27,168 nt of DNA, from the IMG/VR virus record IMGVR_UViG_3300049596_001146, positions 1 through 27,168 of that record; one strand, given 5' to 3'. Both the position numbers and the translations under genes were made by a program. Of this stretch, positions 17,365 through 23,698 are shown in pieces. The stretch comes from a virus. The first letter of the stretch is position 1; every line of letters begins with the position of its first letter. The notes under the pieces are model-generated. The model was not told where the DNA came from. It did not search any database and saw nothing but the letters and a program-made list of their open reading frames with translations.

Positions 17365-18507
17365 TTAATCTTCACGTTTTCCTGTACCCCAGTCAATTAC
17401 AACTGGAAACCGTGGGATACCATCTGGTGTTGGTGTGAAGTACCTCAGAGTGGCCCAGGAAGGCACTTCTTTACTCTCAAACATAGTAGCCATAGTCTCC
17501 TGTGTTCCGCGTACTCCAGCACCAAACTGGGTGCCTCCAGGAAGGGCCAGAATGAACCGTTTAATGTGTCCAGACCAGTTACCCTTACCTTCTTCTACAG
17601 CCACTACTGGGAACTCATCTGTAAGGAATTCTTTACGTTTAATGAGTGATTTTGAGCGTTTATTTTGCTCGTAAACTGTATTCTTTCGTATCATTTGTCC
17701 TTCATATCCGTCTTGCAGATATTCACCATAAATGGCATCAAGTTTTTCACGATGTGAAATAATGTCAGTGTTTACGACCTTAACAAAAGTATTAAATTTC
17801 TGGCTGCGAAGCCACTTCCATCGATCGATAAAGAGTACATCTTCGACTTCTTCTGGCACTTCTACTACGTCATATGTGTGGTATTGCACCAATTGCTTTG
17901 CTTCTGCAATATCTTCTGCGGTTGGTTTAGTTTTACGAACCAAAGAAGTAATCTTATTGAAGTCATCTTTAAGATCGTGGTTGTATAGTTCACCATCGAG
18001 AATAGCATCTGGATACTTTTCAAAGAATCCTTTAAGTGCTTCTTCAATATGCGGAACTGCTACAATTTCTTTTCCAGCACGAGACCACAAACCATCGATA
18101 CGAGCAATACAACGAATGCCGTCTAGTTTTGGCTGAGAATAATACACTTCTTTTTCGAAGTTGTAATCAACGTCCTCGTGCTTAATAGCAAGCATTGGTT
18201 TAATCTTTTCAAATGTATCAATATTTGAAAGCGATTCGAAGTAACCACGTTCTCTTTTCTTGCTAAACTCAGCTTGCATTTCTGCACGAGCTTGTTTTTG
18301 TAGAGAAGTTTCGTTAGCTTTACCAACGTTCTTTTGCTCTACAATCTTCCATCCTGATTGAACTTTCTTACCGTCATCAAGACCAGAGACTGTGCACCAA
18401 TACCAGTTAGTGCCATCGGTGCCAGACATAGCTTCCCATTCGCGAACTTTACCTTTAGAATCGCGTTTGAATAGTTGGCAAGTATGTTCTTGTACTTCGA
18501 TTTTCAT
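17365..18507 (-). CDS. ATP-dependent DNA ligase
   Basis: Joins nicks in replicating or repaired phage DNA. It has 380 residues, shorter than T4 gp30 (487). Nucleotidyltransferase motifs are in order: motif I KLDGIR (127-132, adenylated Lys127), LDGELY (170-175), TYDVVE (211-216), motif IV EGQMIR (269-274) and motif V SLIKRK (287-292). Residues ~300-380 form an OB-fold-like domain. The first ~70 residues (LFKRDSKGKVREWE, YWCTVSGLDDGKKVQSGW, KNVGKANETS) look like a WGR-type DNA-binding module. The start overlaps the stop of the nucleotidyltransferase gene as TAATG, so it is translated in that operon. The stop lies just before the next gene's -35 box. Confidence 0.93.
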   Translation of the reverse strand: MKIEVQEHTCQLFKRDSKGKVREWEAMSGTDGTNWYWCTVSGLDDGKKVQSGWKIVEQKNVGKANETSLQKQARAEMQAEFSKKRERGYFESLSNIDTFEKIKPMLAIKHEDVDYNFEKEVYYSQPKLDGIRCIARIDGLWSRAGKEIVAVPHIEEALKGFFEKYPDAILDGELYNHDLKDDFNKITSLVRKTKPTAEDIAEAKQLVQYHTYDVVEVPEEVEDVLFIDRWKWLRSQKFNTFVKVVNTDIISHREKLDAIYGEYLQDGYEGQMIRKNTVYEQNKRSKSLIKRKEFLTDEFPVVAVEEGKGNWSGHIKRFILALPGGTQFGAGVRGTQETMATMFESKEVPSWATLRYFTPTPDGIPRFPVVIDWGTGKRED

Positions 18508-18932
18508 TACAGTTTACCTTCTTCACGGAGTTGTGCCCGAATTTTAGTAGCAGAAATACTATGAATTGCTTCACCAAGATCATGTTGTGTAAATGTATAT
18601 CCTACACCACGACCATAACTAATGTCAACAATGTTTGGTACCACAAGGATAATATATTCGAAGCCATTATTAAAACCTTCTTTTGCAAGGCCGGCTTCAA
18701 TGTTCTCGACTACTTGGATTTCATTAAAAGGATTATCATCTTGTTTTACTGTGCGGCCGGCACCAGCATCTTGTCCAACAATACCGCCAACATCTCGAAT
18801 CATAATAGCTACTTGACCTGTTACAGCAAGAGCCTTTTTAAACAACTCAGTATGTCCATCATGCCAAGGTTGCCACCTGCCCAACATTTGTGTGGTAGGC
18901 TTTTTATAATCAAACATAGGTTTATCGTACAT
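18507..18932 (-). CDS. HxGH-family nucleotidyltransferase
   Basis: A 141-residue protein with both signatures of the adenylyl/cytidylyltransferase superfamily: GRWQPWHDGHTELF (HDGH at 24-27) and ISATKIR (126-132), the ISxTxxR phosphate-binding motif. NPFNEIQVVENIEAGL and YIILVVPNIVDISYGRGVGY recall archaeal-type NMN adenylyltransferases, but glycerol-3-phosphate cytidylyltransferase and related activities cannot be excluded. The substrate is unknown. It overlaps DUF2061 by 11 bases upstream and the ligase by 1 base downstream. AAAGG (18941-18945) is the ribosome site. The adjoining kinase, membrane protein and ligase suggest a shared metabolic or end-modification task. Confidence 0.82.
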   Translation of the reverse strand: MYDKPMFDYKKPTTQMLGRWQPWHDGHTELFKKALAVTGQVAIMIRDVGGIVGQDAGAGRTVKQDDNPFNEIQVVENIEAGLAKEGFNNGFEYIILVVPNIVDISYGRGVGYTFTQHDLGEAIHSISATKIRAQLREEGKL

Positions 18933-19149
18933 CTTCTTTACCTTTCAATCCAATTTTAATATAATTGTACCATACTCGTTCATGAATGTAATATAGTACT
19001 GTGTTAACAACAACTTGAGCAACACCGATAGTACCAGCAATGCCAAAACTGCCTGTCATCAAATAAGCAATTAAGAATGTAGCTGATGAACCTGTAATTC
19101 GCCAAGTGATAGTTTTGACAATGTGCCGTGTTTTAGTTACTTCACTCAT
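18922..19149 (-). CDS. DUF2061-like small membrane protein
   Basis: A 75-residue protein. The start TKTRHIVKTITWRITGSSAT is the DUF2061 signature (K-T-x-T-W-R). Two membrane segments follow, about 22-38 (ATFLIAYLMTGSFGIAG) and 40-56 (IGVAQVVVNTVLYYIHE), then ERVWYNYIKIG. It probably sits in the host inner membrane. In marine phages and bacteria this domain is often found beside or fused to CysC-like kinases, as here: the ATG lies 8 bases inside the end of the kinase gene. Molecular function is unknown. Confidence 0.82.
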   Translation of the reverse strand: MSEVTKTRHIVKTITWRITGSSATFLIAYLMTGSFGIAGTIGVAQVVVNTVLYYIHERVWYNYIKIGLKGKEDVR

Positions 19150-19576
19150 TATCGTTTCGCTTCATAAATGATGAAAGAACTTTTAGCAATTGCACGTGGG
19201 TATCATCAAACCATGCAGATACTTCATAATCAACGTCTGCTGGGTCTGGTTTAACAAACATTTTATTCGTATCTTCGAATCGACCTGCATCAATTGTATT
19301 CATCCAGATTGTGTAGTCAGCTCCAAACTCATCACGAGCTTGTTTAGTAGGAGCTACAAAATCCGTGACTACGATCTTTCCAGCTTTTACAACACCATCA
19401 CTTAAGTATTTCATTCGCATTGCTTGACGCATACGACCTTCTGGTGTAAAGTCCCAATCATTATAATGTGTGCGTACTTCATCGGCATTGATATGAATCC
19501 CGCCGAGAAGTTCAGCCAATGGTTTTGCCAAAGTAGTTTTTCCACTACCTGGCAATCCAAAGATAAGAATCTTCAT
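19142..19576 (-). CDS. CysC-like P-loop kinase (putative adenylylsulfate kinase)
   Basis: A 144-residue protein with Walker A GLPGSGKTT (7-15) and an INADEVR segment corresponding to the CysC LDGDxVR substrate loop. GRMRQAMRMKYLSDGVVKAG and VTDFVAPTKQARDEF correspond to the regions of APS kinase before and around its ISPxxxxR motif. APS kinase phosphorylates adenylylsulfate to PAPS. The protein is shorter than cellular CysC (about 200 residues), so a nucleotide or other small-molecule kinase remains possible. It heads the chain kinase, DUF2061, nucleotidyltransferase, ligase. AAGGGA (19586-19591) is the ribosome site, and a terminator-like hairpin lies just upstream. Confidence 0.72.
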   Translation of the reverse strand: MKILIFGLPGSGKTTLAKPLAELLGGIHINADEVRTHYNDWDFTPEGRMRQAMRMKYLSDGVVKAGKIVVTDFVAPTKQARDEFGADYTIWMNTIDAGRFEDTNKMFVKPDPADVDYEVSAWFDDTHVQLLKVLSSFMKRNDNE

Positions 19577-19590
19577 GTTTTATTTTCCCT

Positions 19591-19614
19591 TAAAAAGACG
19601 GCTTACGCCGCCTC
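19591..19614 (-). terminator. Intrinsic terminator overlapping the end of the DUF932 gene
   Basis: On the - strand GAGGCGGC and GCCGTCTT pair over 8 bp (two G-U) around a GTAA (GNRA) loop that contains the TAA stop of the DUF932 gene. TTTTT overlaps the end of the stem and continues into AAGGG, the ribosome site of the kinase gene. Partial termination here would lower kinase-ligase expression. Confidence 0.6.
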
Positions 19615-20559
19615 CGCCATTTCGATGGCCATATCCAACGCTTCAACTTTACGTTTTGCATTGGTACCAAACCAAGCAGAAGTCATACGCGTATCTGCAC
19701 TACGACCCAACTTGTGATCAGCCATAAAGGTGACTGCATTGTAAGCATTCCACCATGTACCTGGGCGGAAGTTATCGCCTGGCTGATTTTCTACGTATTC
19801 CATAGCCTGTTCTGCAGTACGAGACAGTACTTTGTTTTCGCGAGTAGATTCGCCGAACACTTTACCGAAGAAGCGCTCAAGCTGAGCACGGTCGTATCGC
19901 TTAGAGCCAAGGAATTCTGCAGCTTCTTTGAACTTCTCAACTTTGTTGTGTGACAAGCCAAGAATTTCTTTAACTTTATTTGCATCAAACTTTGAACGGT
20001 GGTTAACTCGCAAAGAAGGTTGACCTTTTTCGTTAAGAGCAACAGCCAATGTGTTATTGCAAACAACTCGTTCCATTACGAACTTAATGTCGATTGCTTT
20101 ACCGTATTGATGTGGGTTAGAGAACAGCAAGTAACCTTTAACTTCGTCACCGCCAAACAGAGAGAAGCCATCACGAACGTCTGCAAGAGCCCAGACAATC
20201 TGTCCATCTTTCAAGGAGCCAGCTGTATCCATGATCATGTCGCCAGCGCTTACGAAGTCTGTAAAGAAGTCAAAAGCTTCTGCGTTTTGCACTGGATTCC
20301 AACCAGGTCCAACTTGCGTAAGAATTTTACCATCATTAGAACGCACCAGAGCTTGCTGGCCGGTCTTAATAGTGTCACCCTTATAGCGAATAAAGGTATC
20401 AACTTTCTCAACATCCCAATCCAATCCAGCAGCTTTCATCATCTCTGGTGGAGTCATTTCATCGTTAACAGGAGTACCGAGACCGTGCCAAGGTTTACCT
20501 TTAGATTCGCGGTAAGCCATTTGAGCAACGCCATTTACAAATTCAAGTTCGTGAGCCAT
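19603..20559 (-). CDS. DUF932 / phage-plasmid-like (TIGR03299 type) protein
   Basis: A 318-residue protein. The start MAYRESKGKPWHGLGTPV is the hallmark of this family (W-H-G-L-G). Further blocks are RSNDGKILTQVGPGWNPVQN, FTDFVSAGDMIMDTAGSLKD, IVWALADVRD, and KFVMERVVCNNTLAVAL with RVNHRSKF. It is a soluble protein with no known catalytic residues; family members are common on phages and plasmids and their function is unknown. It has its own perfect early promoter. AGGA (20568-20571) is the ribosome site. It is the longest of the individually promoted early genes, so it may be needed in quantity. Confidence 0.85.
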   Translation of the reverse strand: MAHELEFVNGVAQMAYRESKGKPWHGLGTPVNDEMTPPEMMKAAGLDWDVEKVDTFIRYKGDTIKTGQQALVRSNDGKILTQVGPGWNPVQNAEAFDFFTDFVSAGDMIMDTAGSLKDGQIVWALADVRDGFSLFGGDEVKGYLLFSNPHQYGKAIDIKFVMERVVCNNTLAVALNEKGQPSLRVNHRSKFDANKVKEILGLSHNKVEKFKEAAEFLGSKRYDRAQLERFFGKVFGESTRENKVLSRTAEQAMEYVENQPGDNFRPGTWWNAYNAVTFMADHKLGRSADTRMTSAWFGTNAKRKVEALDMAIEMAEAA

Positions 20560-20586
20560 AATATAAGTCCTGTGGTTTAAAAATTA

Positions 20587-20615
20587 ATTATACATCGTTT
20601 GAGAACGAATGTCAA
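20587..20615 (-). promoter_or_regulatory. Early promoter for the DUF932 gene
   Basis: - strand TTGACA (20610-20615), 17 bases, TATAAT (20587-20592). The spacer is close to the shared repeat sequence (GTTCT then GATG next to -10). Confidence 0.95.
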
Positions 20616-20620
20616 CTGTT

Positions 20621-20851
20621 TTAGACGTAAAAGTCTGTGTCAAATTCGAGAGCAGTGTAGACACATTCGCGAACTGCAGTGTCAGTAGCTTCGCCGAAGT
20701 CTTCTGGAAAGCGCTTAGCAAGATCGCTAAGTTCTTGCAGAACTTGTGGCCATGTTAGCTTAAGCGTTTTAGCACCGCGAACAATGGCATCTACAGCATC
20801 GTTACCGAAGTCTGTATACATAGCGTAATCTGGAGTTTCACATTTAATCAT
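20621..20851 (-). CDS. Small unknown early protein
   Basis: A 76-residue acidic, mostly helical protein (DAVDAIVRGAKTLKLTWPQV, then LQELSDLAKRFPEDFGEATD). It has no membrane segment or recognised motif. AAAGGA (20858-20863) is a good ribosome site and a private perfect promoter lies 30 bases upstream, so it is very likely expressed early. It stops just before the next gene's -35 box. Function not recognised. Confidence 0.75.
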   Translation of the reverse strand: MIKCETPDYAMYTDFGNDAVDAIVRGAKTLKLTWPQVLQELSDLAKRFPEDFGEATDTAVRECVYTALEFDTDFYV

Positions 20852-20880
20852 TTCTGATCCTTTGTTTTGTTGTATGATTA

Positions 20881-20909
20881 ATTATACATCATTTAAGAAC
20901 GAATGTCAA
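20881..20909 (-). promoter_or_regulatory. Early promoter for the gene ending at 20621
   Basis: - strand TTGACA (20904-20909), 17 bases, TATAAT (20881-20886). The leader that follows (TAATCATACAAC, AAACAAAGGAT) is almost the same as the leader of the promoter at 21216. Confidence 0.95.
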
Positions 20910-20916
20910 CTGTTTT

Positions 20917-21186
20917 TTAGTCTGCAGAAAATTCGTACATTTCTTTGGCAGCAACAGGGTCCAACCGAGCCAACTCTTTTGCTGCAGCAGTCAACGCTTT
21001 GTAGCGAGTTTGCACTTGGCTGCGGCTTAATTCGCCATCACAAGTAAGATTTTCTGGACTGAGATCCGAATCGATGCTTCTTGCAATACTTTTGCGATCT
21101 TCAGAATTTTGCAAACTCAATTGCTTTCCTTTGAAGATTTTAGCCCAAGCGTTTTTGCGATCTACGTAAGTTGTCAATGCACTCAT
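20917..21186 (-). CDS. Small unknown early protein
   Basis: An 89-residue soluble protein, basic in its first half (YVDRKNAWAKIFKGKQLSL) and helical near the end (SQVQTRYKALTAAAKELARL). AAAGGA (21193-21198) precedes the ATG and a private early promoter lies upstream. The C-terminus may be a short helical hairpin. No family recognised. Confidence 0.75.
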   Translation of the reverse strand: MSALTTYVDRKNAWAKIFKGKQLSLQNSEDRKSIARSIDSDLSPENLTCDGELSRSQVQTRYKALTAAAKELARLDPVAAKEMYEFSAD

Positions 21187-21215
21187 TTTATATCCTTTGT
21201 TTCGTTGTATGATTA

Positions 21216-21244
21216 ATTATACATCATTTCAGATCAAATGTCAA
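21216..21244 (-). promoter_or_regulatory. Early promoter overlapping the end of the upstream gene
   Basis: - strand TTGACA (21239-21244), 17 bases, TATAAT (21216-21221). The -35 box is read as the codons for Val-Asp in the last residues (TVDI) of the gene ending at 21234, whose TGA stop sits in the spacer. Confidence 0.95.
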
Positions 21245-21626
21245 CTGTTTGTTGAACATTTTCTAAATTAATTGCAACTTCTTCGAATCCAACATTTTTG
21301 TTTTTGCAGAAGAACCAAGCTTCGCCATCGAAAAGGTAAAGATAGTCTACACCGTAATCATCAAATCCAGCTTTCATGTATTCGATAACGCTAGCGTAAT
21401 TCACAGCTTCATCAGAATTAGCAGATTTTTGCTTCGATTCTTCGTAATCTGCACCGAGACATGAAATGTATCCACCAGTAGCTATGTTAGCTGCATTCCA
21501 AGTGTTATTGTGCGACTTAACTAAAGTAGCACCAACACCATCGAGATAACCATCATAATGGCAATAAGAAGCAGTAACTGAACCATCTTCTGCGTCGTAA
21601 ATACCAATCAATGAACGAGTACCCAT
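21234..21626 (-). CDS. MGTRS-type conserved phage protein, unknown function
   Basis: A 130-residue protein. MGTRSLIGIYDAEDGSVTAS followed by YCHYDGYLDGVGATLV is the recognisable start of a widespread phage family (M-G-T-R-S, then C-H-x-D-G-Y) with unknown function. Aromatic residues near the end (DYLYLFDGEAWFFCKN) suggest a compact beta fold. A TTG at 21644 would extend the frame by six residues, but AAGGA at 21634-21638 is correctly spaced for the ATG at 21626, so that start is chosen. It has a private early promoter. Confidence 0.8.
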   Translation of the reverse strand: MGTRSLIGIYDAEDGSVTASYCHYDGYLDGVGATLVKSHNNTWNAANIATGGYISCLGADYEESKQKSANSDEAVNYASVIEYMKAGFDDYGVDYLYLFDGEAWFFCKNKNVGFEEVAINLENVQQTVDI

Positions 21627-21654
21627 TTTAGTTCCTTTTTTCAATCTATGATTA

Positions 21655-21683
21655 ATTATACATCATTTCAGAACAAATGTCAA
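21655..21683 (-). promoter_or_regulatory. Early promoter for the MGTRS gene
   Basis: - strand TTGACA (21678-21683), 17 bases, TATAAT (21655-21660). The spacer matches the group consensus. Confidence 0.95.
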
Positions 21684-21690
21684 CTCTTTT

Positions 21691-22023
21691 TTAAAGAGAA
21701 TTCAAAGCAGGTTTCATAGTTGCAATCAGTTCACGTTCTCTAGCATGAGCAGACGTTTTGCCACGTACAACTTCTAGCAAGTAAGGAGTAAACTTTTCAC
21801 ATCCATGTGTACGAAGTGCTTCGCACAAGTTCCATTTCCAAGTGTCTGTATTAGCACGGCTAACGTGAGAGTTAAACCGTTTACGTACAGAATTCAATGC
21901 AGAACCAGAACAAACAGTAACTCCAATGTAGCTTTCGCCAGTTGCTTCGCAAAACAATTCGTAAATTGCATGGTTGCGATCTGTTCTACGCTTACGTTTG
22001 GTAGTATTGTTTGTTCCGTTCAT
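21691..22023 (-). CDS. GIY-YIG-like nuclease-domain protein, probably made from a leaderless mRNA
   Basis: A 110-residue protein. AIYELFCEATGESYIGVT (19-36) carries the two GIY-YIG strands (AIY and YIG). Arg and His follow in SVRKRFNSHVSRA, then a LCEALRTHGCEKFTPYLLEV helix-strand, then ARERELIATMKPALNSL with the expected acidic residue and terminal P-x-LN. The first 18 residues are basic (KRKRR) and may bind DNA. Only one domain fits, so it could be a free-standing homing-type or recombination nuclease. There is no ribosome site: TATAAT ends six bases before the ATG, and a TAA lies in frame two codons upstream. Confidence 0.75.
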   Translation of the reverse strand: MNGTNNTTKRKRRTDRNHAIYELFCEATGESYIGVTVCSGSALNSVRKRFNSHVSRANTDTWKWNLCEALRTHGCEKFTPYLLEVVRGKTSAHARERELIATMKPALNSL

Positions 22024-22029
22024 GTATTA

Positions 22030-22058
22030 ATTATACATCAATTCAGAACAAGTGTCAA
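22030..22058 (-). promoter_or_regulatory. Early promoter with predicted +1 at the start codon
   Basis: - strand TTGACA (22053-22058), 17 bases, TATAAT (22030-22035), then TAATAC and the ATG at 22023. The standard -10 to +1 distance puts the first transcribed base on the A of ATG. Confidence 0.93.
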
Positions 22059-22069
22059 CTGTTTTAGCT

Positions 22070-22096
22070 AAAGTGTGTCAAAAAAGATACACTTTT
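22070..22096. repeat. Inverted repeat around an A7 loop
   Basis: AAAGTGTGTC (22070-22079) and GATACACTTT (22087-22096) pair fully except for one mismatch or wobble, with seven A between. As - strand RNA it is a stem with a U7 loop, too weak for a confident terminator. Confidence 0.5.
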
Positions 22097-22119
22097 TGCA
22101 AAAATATGCTCATTTTTTA

Positions 22120-22139
22120 GTGTAAACGATCGTTTACAC
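22120..22139. promoter_or_regulatory. Perfect 20-bp palindrome, operator-like
   Basis: GTGTAAACGATCGTTTACAC is its own reverse complement. It lies in the 142-base gap between two - strand genes, the longest non-coding stretch in the early region. It could bind a dimeric repressor or fold as an RNA hairpin; as an RNA it has no T-run on either side strong enough for a classic terminator. Confidence 0.6.
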
Positions 22140-22144
22140 CTAAT

Positions 22145-22164
22145 CTGTAAACAATAATTTACAG
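22145..22164. promoter_or_regulatory. Second, related inverted repeat
   Basis: CTGTAAA (22145-22151) and TTTACAG (22158-22164) form a 7-bp inverted repeat. It shares the TGTAAAC half-site with the palindrome five bases away, so the two look like a tandem site for the same factor. Confidence 0.5.
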
Positions 22165-22165
22165 T

Positions 22166-22516
22166 TTAATGTATGGTATCACTTGGAGTTGGTAGAGCAT
22201 CAATCATACCCCAAGCATATTCTCCATAGCCAGATTTAACAATATCAACAACATCTACGTATGGATCGTTATTGTTTTCATCTTGAACGCTAGCAACAAA
22301 AGATTCTGGAAACCTCTTTCCAATATACAATTTTCTGTATTCTAGAGCGTCTTTCTCTGTAAAAAAGCCAACGGCTTTAACAATATCGAATATATTATTA
22401 GATGAAAAAAGCGCAAGTATTCTTGGACTTTGAATTTCGCCGTCAACGCTAAGTCCATGATTTTTTGTAGTACCAAGAAATATTCCTTCAGTAGGATGTA
22501 TGATAATATATTTCAT
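22166..22516 (-). CDS. Unknown protein, last gene of the small-gene operon
   Basis: A 116-residue soluble protein. MKYIIIHPTEGIFLGT and VDGEIQSPRILALFSSNNIF look like beta strands, followed by a FFTEKDALEYRKLYIGKRFP helix and an acidic tail. The form (a short beta sheet then a helix with DALEY) is seen in several phage unknowns, but I cannot name a family. It starts three bases after the previous stop, with only a weak GAAGAA before the ATG, so coupled translation is likely. Downstream lie three inverted repeats. Confidence 0.7.
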   Translation of the reverse strand: MKYIIIHPTEGIFLGTTKNHGLSVDGEIQSPRILALFSSNNIFDIVKAVGFFTEKDALEYRKLYIGKRFPESFVASVQDENNNDPYVDVVDIVKSGYGEYAWGMIDALPTPSDTIH

Positions 22517-22519
22517 ATA

Positions 22520-22714
22520 TCATTCTTCGTTATACTTCATTAACTCAAGTTGACCATTTTCGTCTTTACGAGTTTTAATATATCCATCGGCTATCAATCT
22601 ATCGACAGTAGTTTCAATAATAGTAATTGCCATATCTTTCTGAGATGGTCTAAAAGACATGCCGACAAATGTATAAACAATTGCCGTAATAAGTAACCAA
22701 ACTTCTGTAATCAC
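22520..22714 (-). CDS. Small membrane-anchored protein, unknown function
   Basis: A 64-residue protein from a GTG start that overlaps the previous stop as GTGA, with AAAGGA at 22723-22728 at correct spacing. A GTG at 22741 would give 73 residues but lacks that spacing. Residues ~5-18 (VWLLITAIVYTFVG) are one membrane segment. The cytoplasmic part (KDMAITIIETTVDRLIADGY, then IKTRKDENGQLELMKY) resembles a short winged-helix or helix-hairpin. Function unknown. Confidence 0.65.
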   Translation of the reverse strand: MITEVWLLITAIVYTFVGMSFRPSQKDMAITIIETTVDRLIADGYIKTRKDENGQLELMKYNEE

Positions 22715-23280
22715 GCAGCTATTCCTTTGTATCCTTCCCACCAGCTTGGAGCTTGCCTGCCTTTAGCCCATTTTGCAAAAGACTTAGCAACATGATAATA
22801 GTTACGATATGCTTGTACTGAATCGCCTTCTACCATGCATTCTGGATAATGCTTCATCGCTTGTGGAAACGCGGTTAATGTGGTATCAGGTATATTTATT
22901 GGAGGTGTTCTGAGGACTTCTGTGAGCTTCTGTGCAGTAAGGTGTTGTTTACCATATCTGAATTCAAACTCAGCACAGAGAGCTACGAAGTGCTTGTAGT
23001 GCCACTCGTAATTAGCTTTTGTCTCCATAGTCCAGACAGTACAAGGATGTGCGTGATGCACAGCATTATACAGCACGCTGTCTAGTGTTGGATTCAGATG
23101 CACGTATCCATTCACTGTTCGCTTGCTAGATTTAGACGGCTTTCTTTCAAGACGGCCGTCTAGCATGCGATGAGCCGTAGAAAGCATTTGAGCAGCTTCT
23201 ACAATCATTTTTGGAATGTGCTTGTCGCACATCATTTGAGCTGCTTCTGTCGGACATTTAGAAAGAACAAATAAATTCAT
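22711..23280 (-). CDS. Conserved phage protein (MNLFVL...CDKHIPKM type), unknown function
   Basis: A 189-residue protein. MNLFVLSKCPTEAAQMMCDK with HIPKMIVEAAQMLSTAH, the HPCTVWTMETKANYEWHYKH segment, FEFRYGKQHLT, AFPQAMKHYPE, DSVQAYRNYYHVAKSFAKWA and the final PSWWEGYKG make up a family very common in marine phages and found in some bacteria. It is rich in His, Trp, Tyr and Cys at conserved positions, which suggests an enzyme, but its activity is unknown to me. It overlaps the upstream gene by one base (TAATG) and the downstream gene by four (GTGA). It is the largest gene of the 13-gene operon. Confidence 0.85.
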   Translation of the reverse strand: MNLFVLSKCPTEAAQMMCDKHIPKMIVEAAQMLSTAHRMLDGRLERKPSKSSKRTVNGYVHLNPTLDSVLYNAVHHAHPCTVWTMETKANYEWHYKHFVALCAEFEFRYGKQHLTAQKLTEVLRTPPINIPDTTLTAFPQAMKHYPECMVEGDSVQAYRNYYHVAKSFAKWAKGRQAPSWWEGYKGIAA

Positions 23281-23495
23281 TATTTTACCCAGATATGATT
23301 ATATTTAGTTGGTAGGTTTTCGCAACTGTAAACAGGATTTTCAAATAAGATTGCCATATAGTTTTGTACTCCAACACATTCTCCTGTTGAGTGACTAAAC
23401 AGCACATCTGGAATTGCGCTAGAATAATCGACTATCAAAAGAAATGCTGCTAGAACAACTACAATTGAAACAATATACATTATAGCACTTTTCAT
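23280..23495 (-). CDS. Small membrane protein with conserved Cys-containing tail
   Basis: A 71-residue protein. Residues 4-22 (AIMYIVSIVVVLAAFLLIV) form one membrane segment. The rest would be exported: STGECVGVQNYM and VYSCENLPTKYNHIWVK, with two Cys that could form a disulfide in the periplasm. The GECVxV ... YSCExLPxKYNxxWV pattern recalls small proteins of other marine T4-like phages of unknown function. The ATG overlaps the upstream stop as ATGA. Confidence 0.72.
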   Translation of the reverse strand: MKSAIMYIVSIVVVLAAFLLIVDYSSAIPDVLFSHSTGECVGVQNYMAILFENPVYSCENLPTKYNHIWVK

Positions 23496-23698
23496 GGTAT
23501 ATCTACTCGTGTTCCTAGTGCAGAAATAAAGTTATCAAAACTTCCTTCTACATTTATGCCATTGATAACAAGATAACAGTTTTGGCTTCCCCATTGGCTT
23601 TCGATAGTCTTGATTTCAGATTCTCTGAATGCATAAAGTAAAGGACGCGTTGAGTCTGATACTTTTTGCTTAAATACAAACACTCGTTCGATATTCAT
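23492..23698 (-). CDS. Small unknown protein
   Basis: A 68-residue soluble protein, MNIERVFVFKQKVSDSTRPL then KTIESQWGSQNCYLVINGIN. It is probably a small mixed alpha/beta fold with no recognised family. The start overlaps the upstream stop as ATGA, and GGAG at 23705-23708 (inside the upstream gene) is its ribosome site. Confidence 0.68.
   Translation of the reverse strand: MNIERVFVFKQKVSDSTRPLLYAFRESEIKTIESQWGSQNCYLVINGINVEGSFDNFISALGTRVDIP

Noticed and set aside
17732-18136. A 134-codon Ser-rich frame on the + strand
   Set aside because: Antisense shadow of the DNA ligase core motifs.
18531-18959. A 142-codon frame on the + strand
   Set aside because: Antisense of the nucleotidyltransferase, which carries the HxGH and ISxTxxR motifs.
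19999-20580. A 193-codon open frame on the + strand
   Set aside because: Antisense to the DUF932 gene, which has strong family motifs, a promoter and a ribosome site; the + frame has none.
20587-22058. Regularly repeated ~30-bp units that could suggest a CRISPR array
   Set aside because: Copies are about 290-440 bases apart with full genes between them, and each is a sigma70 promoter by sequence.
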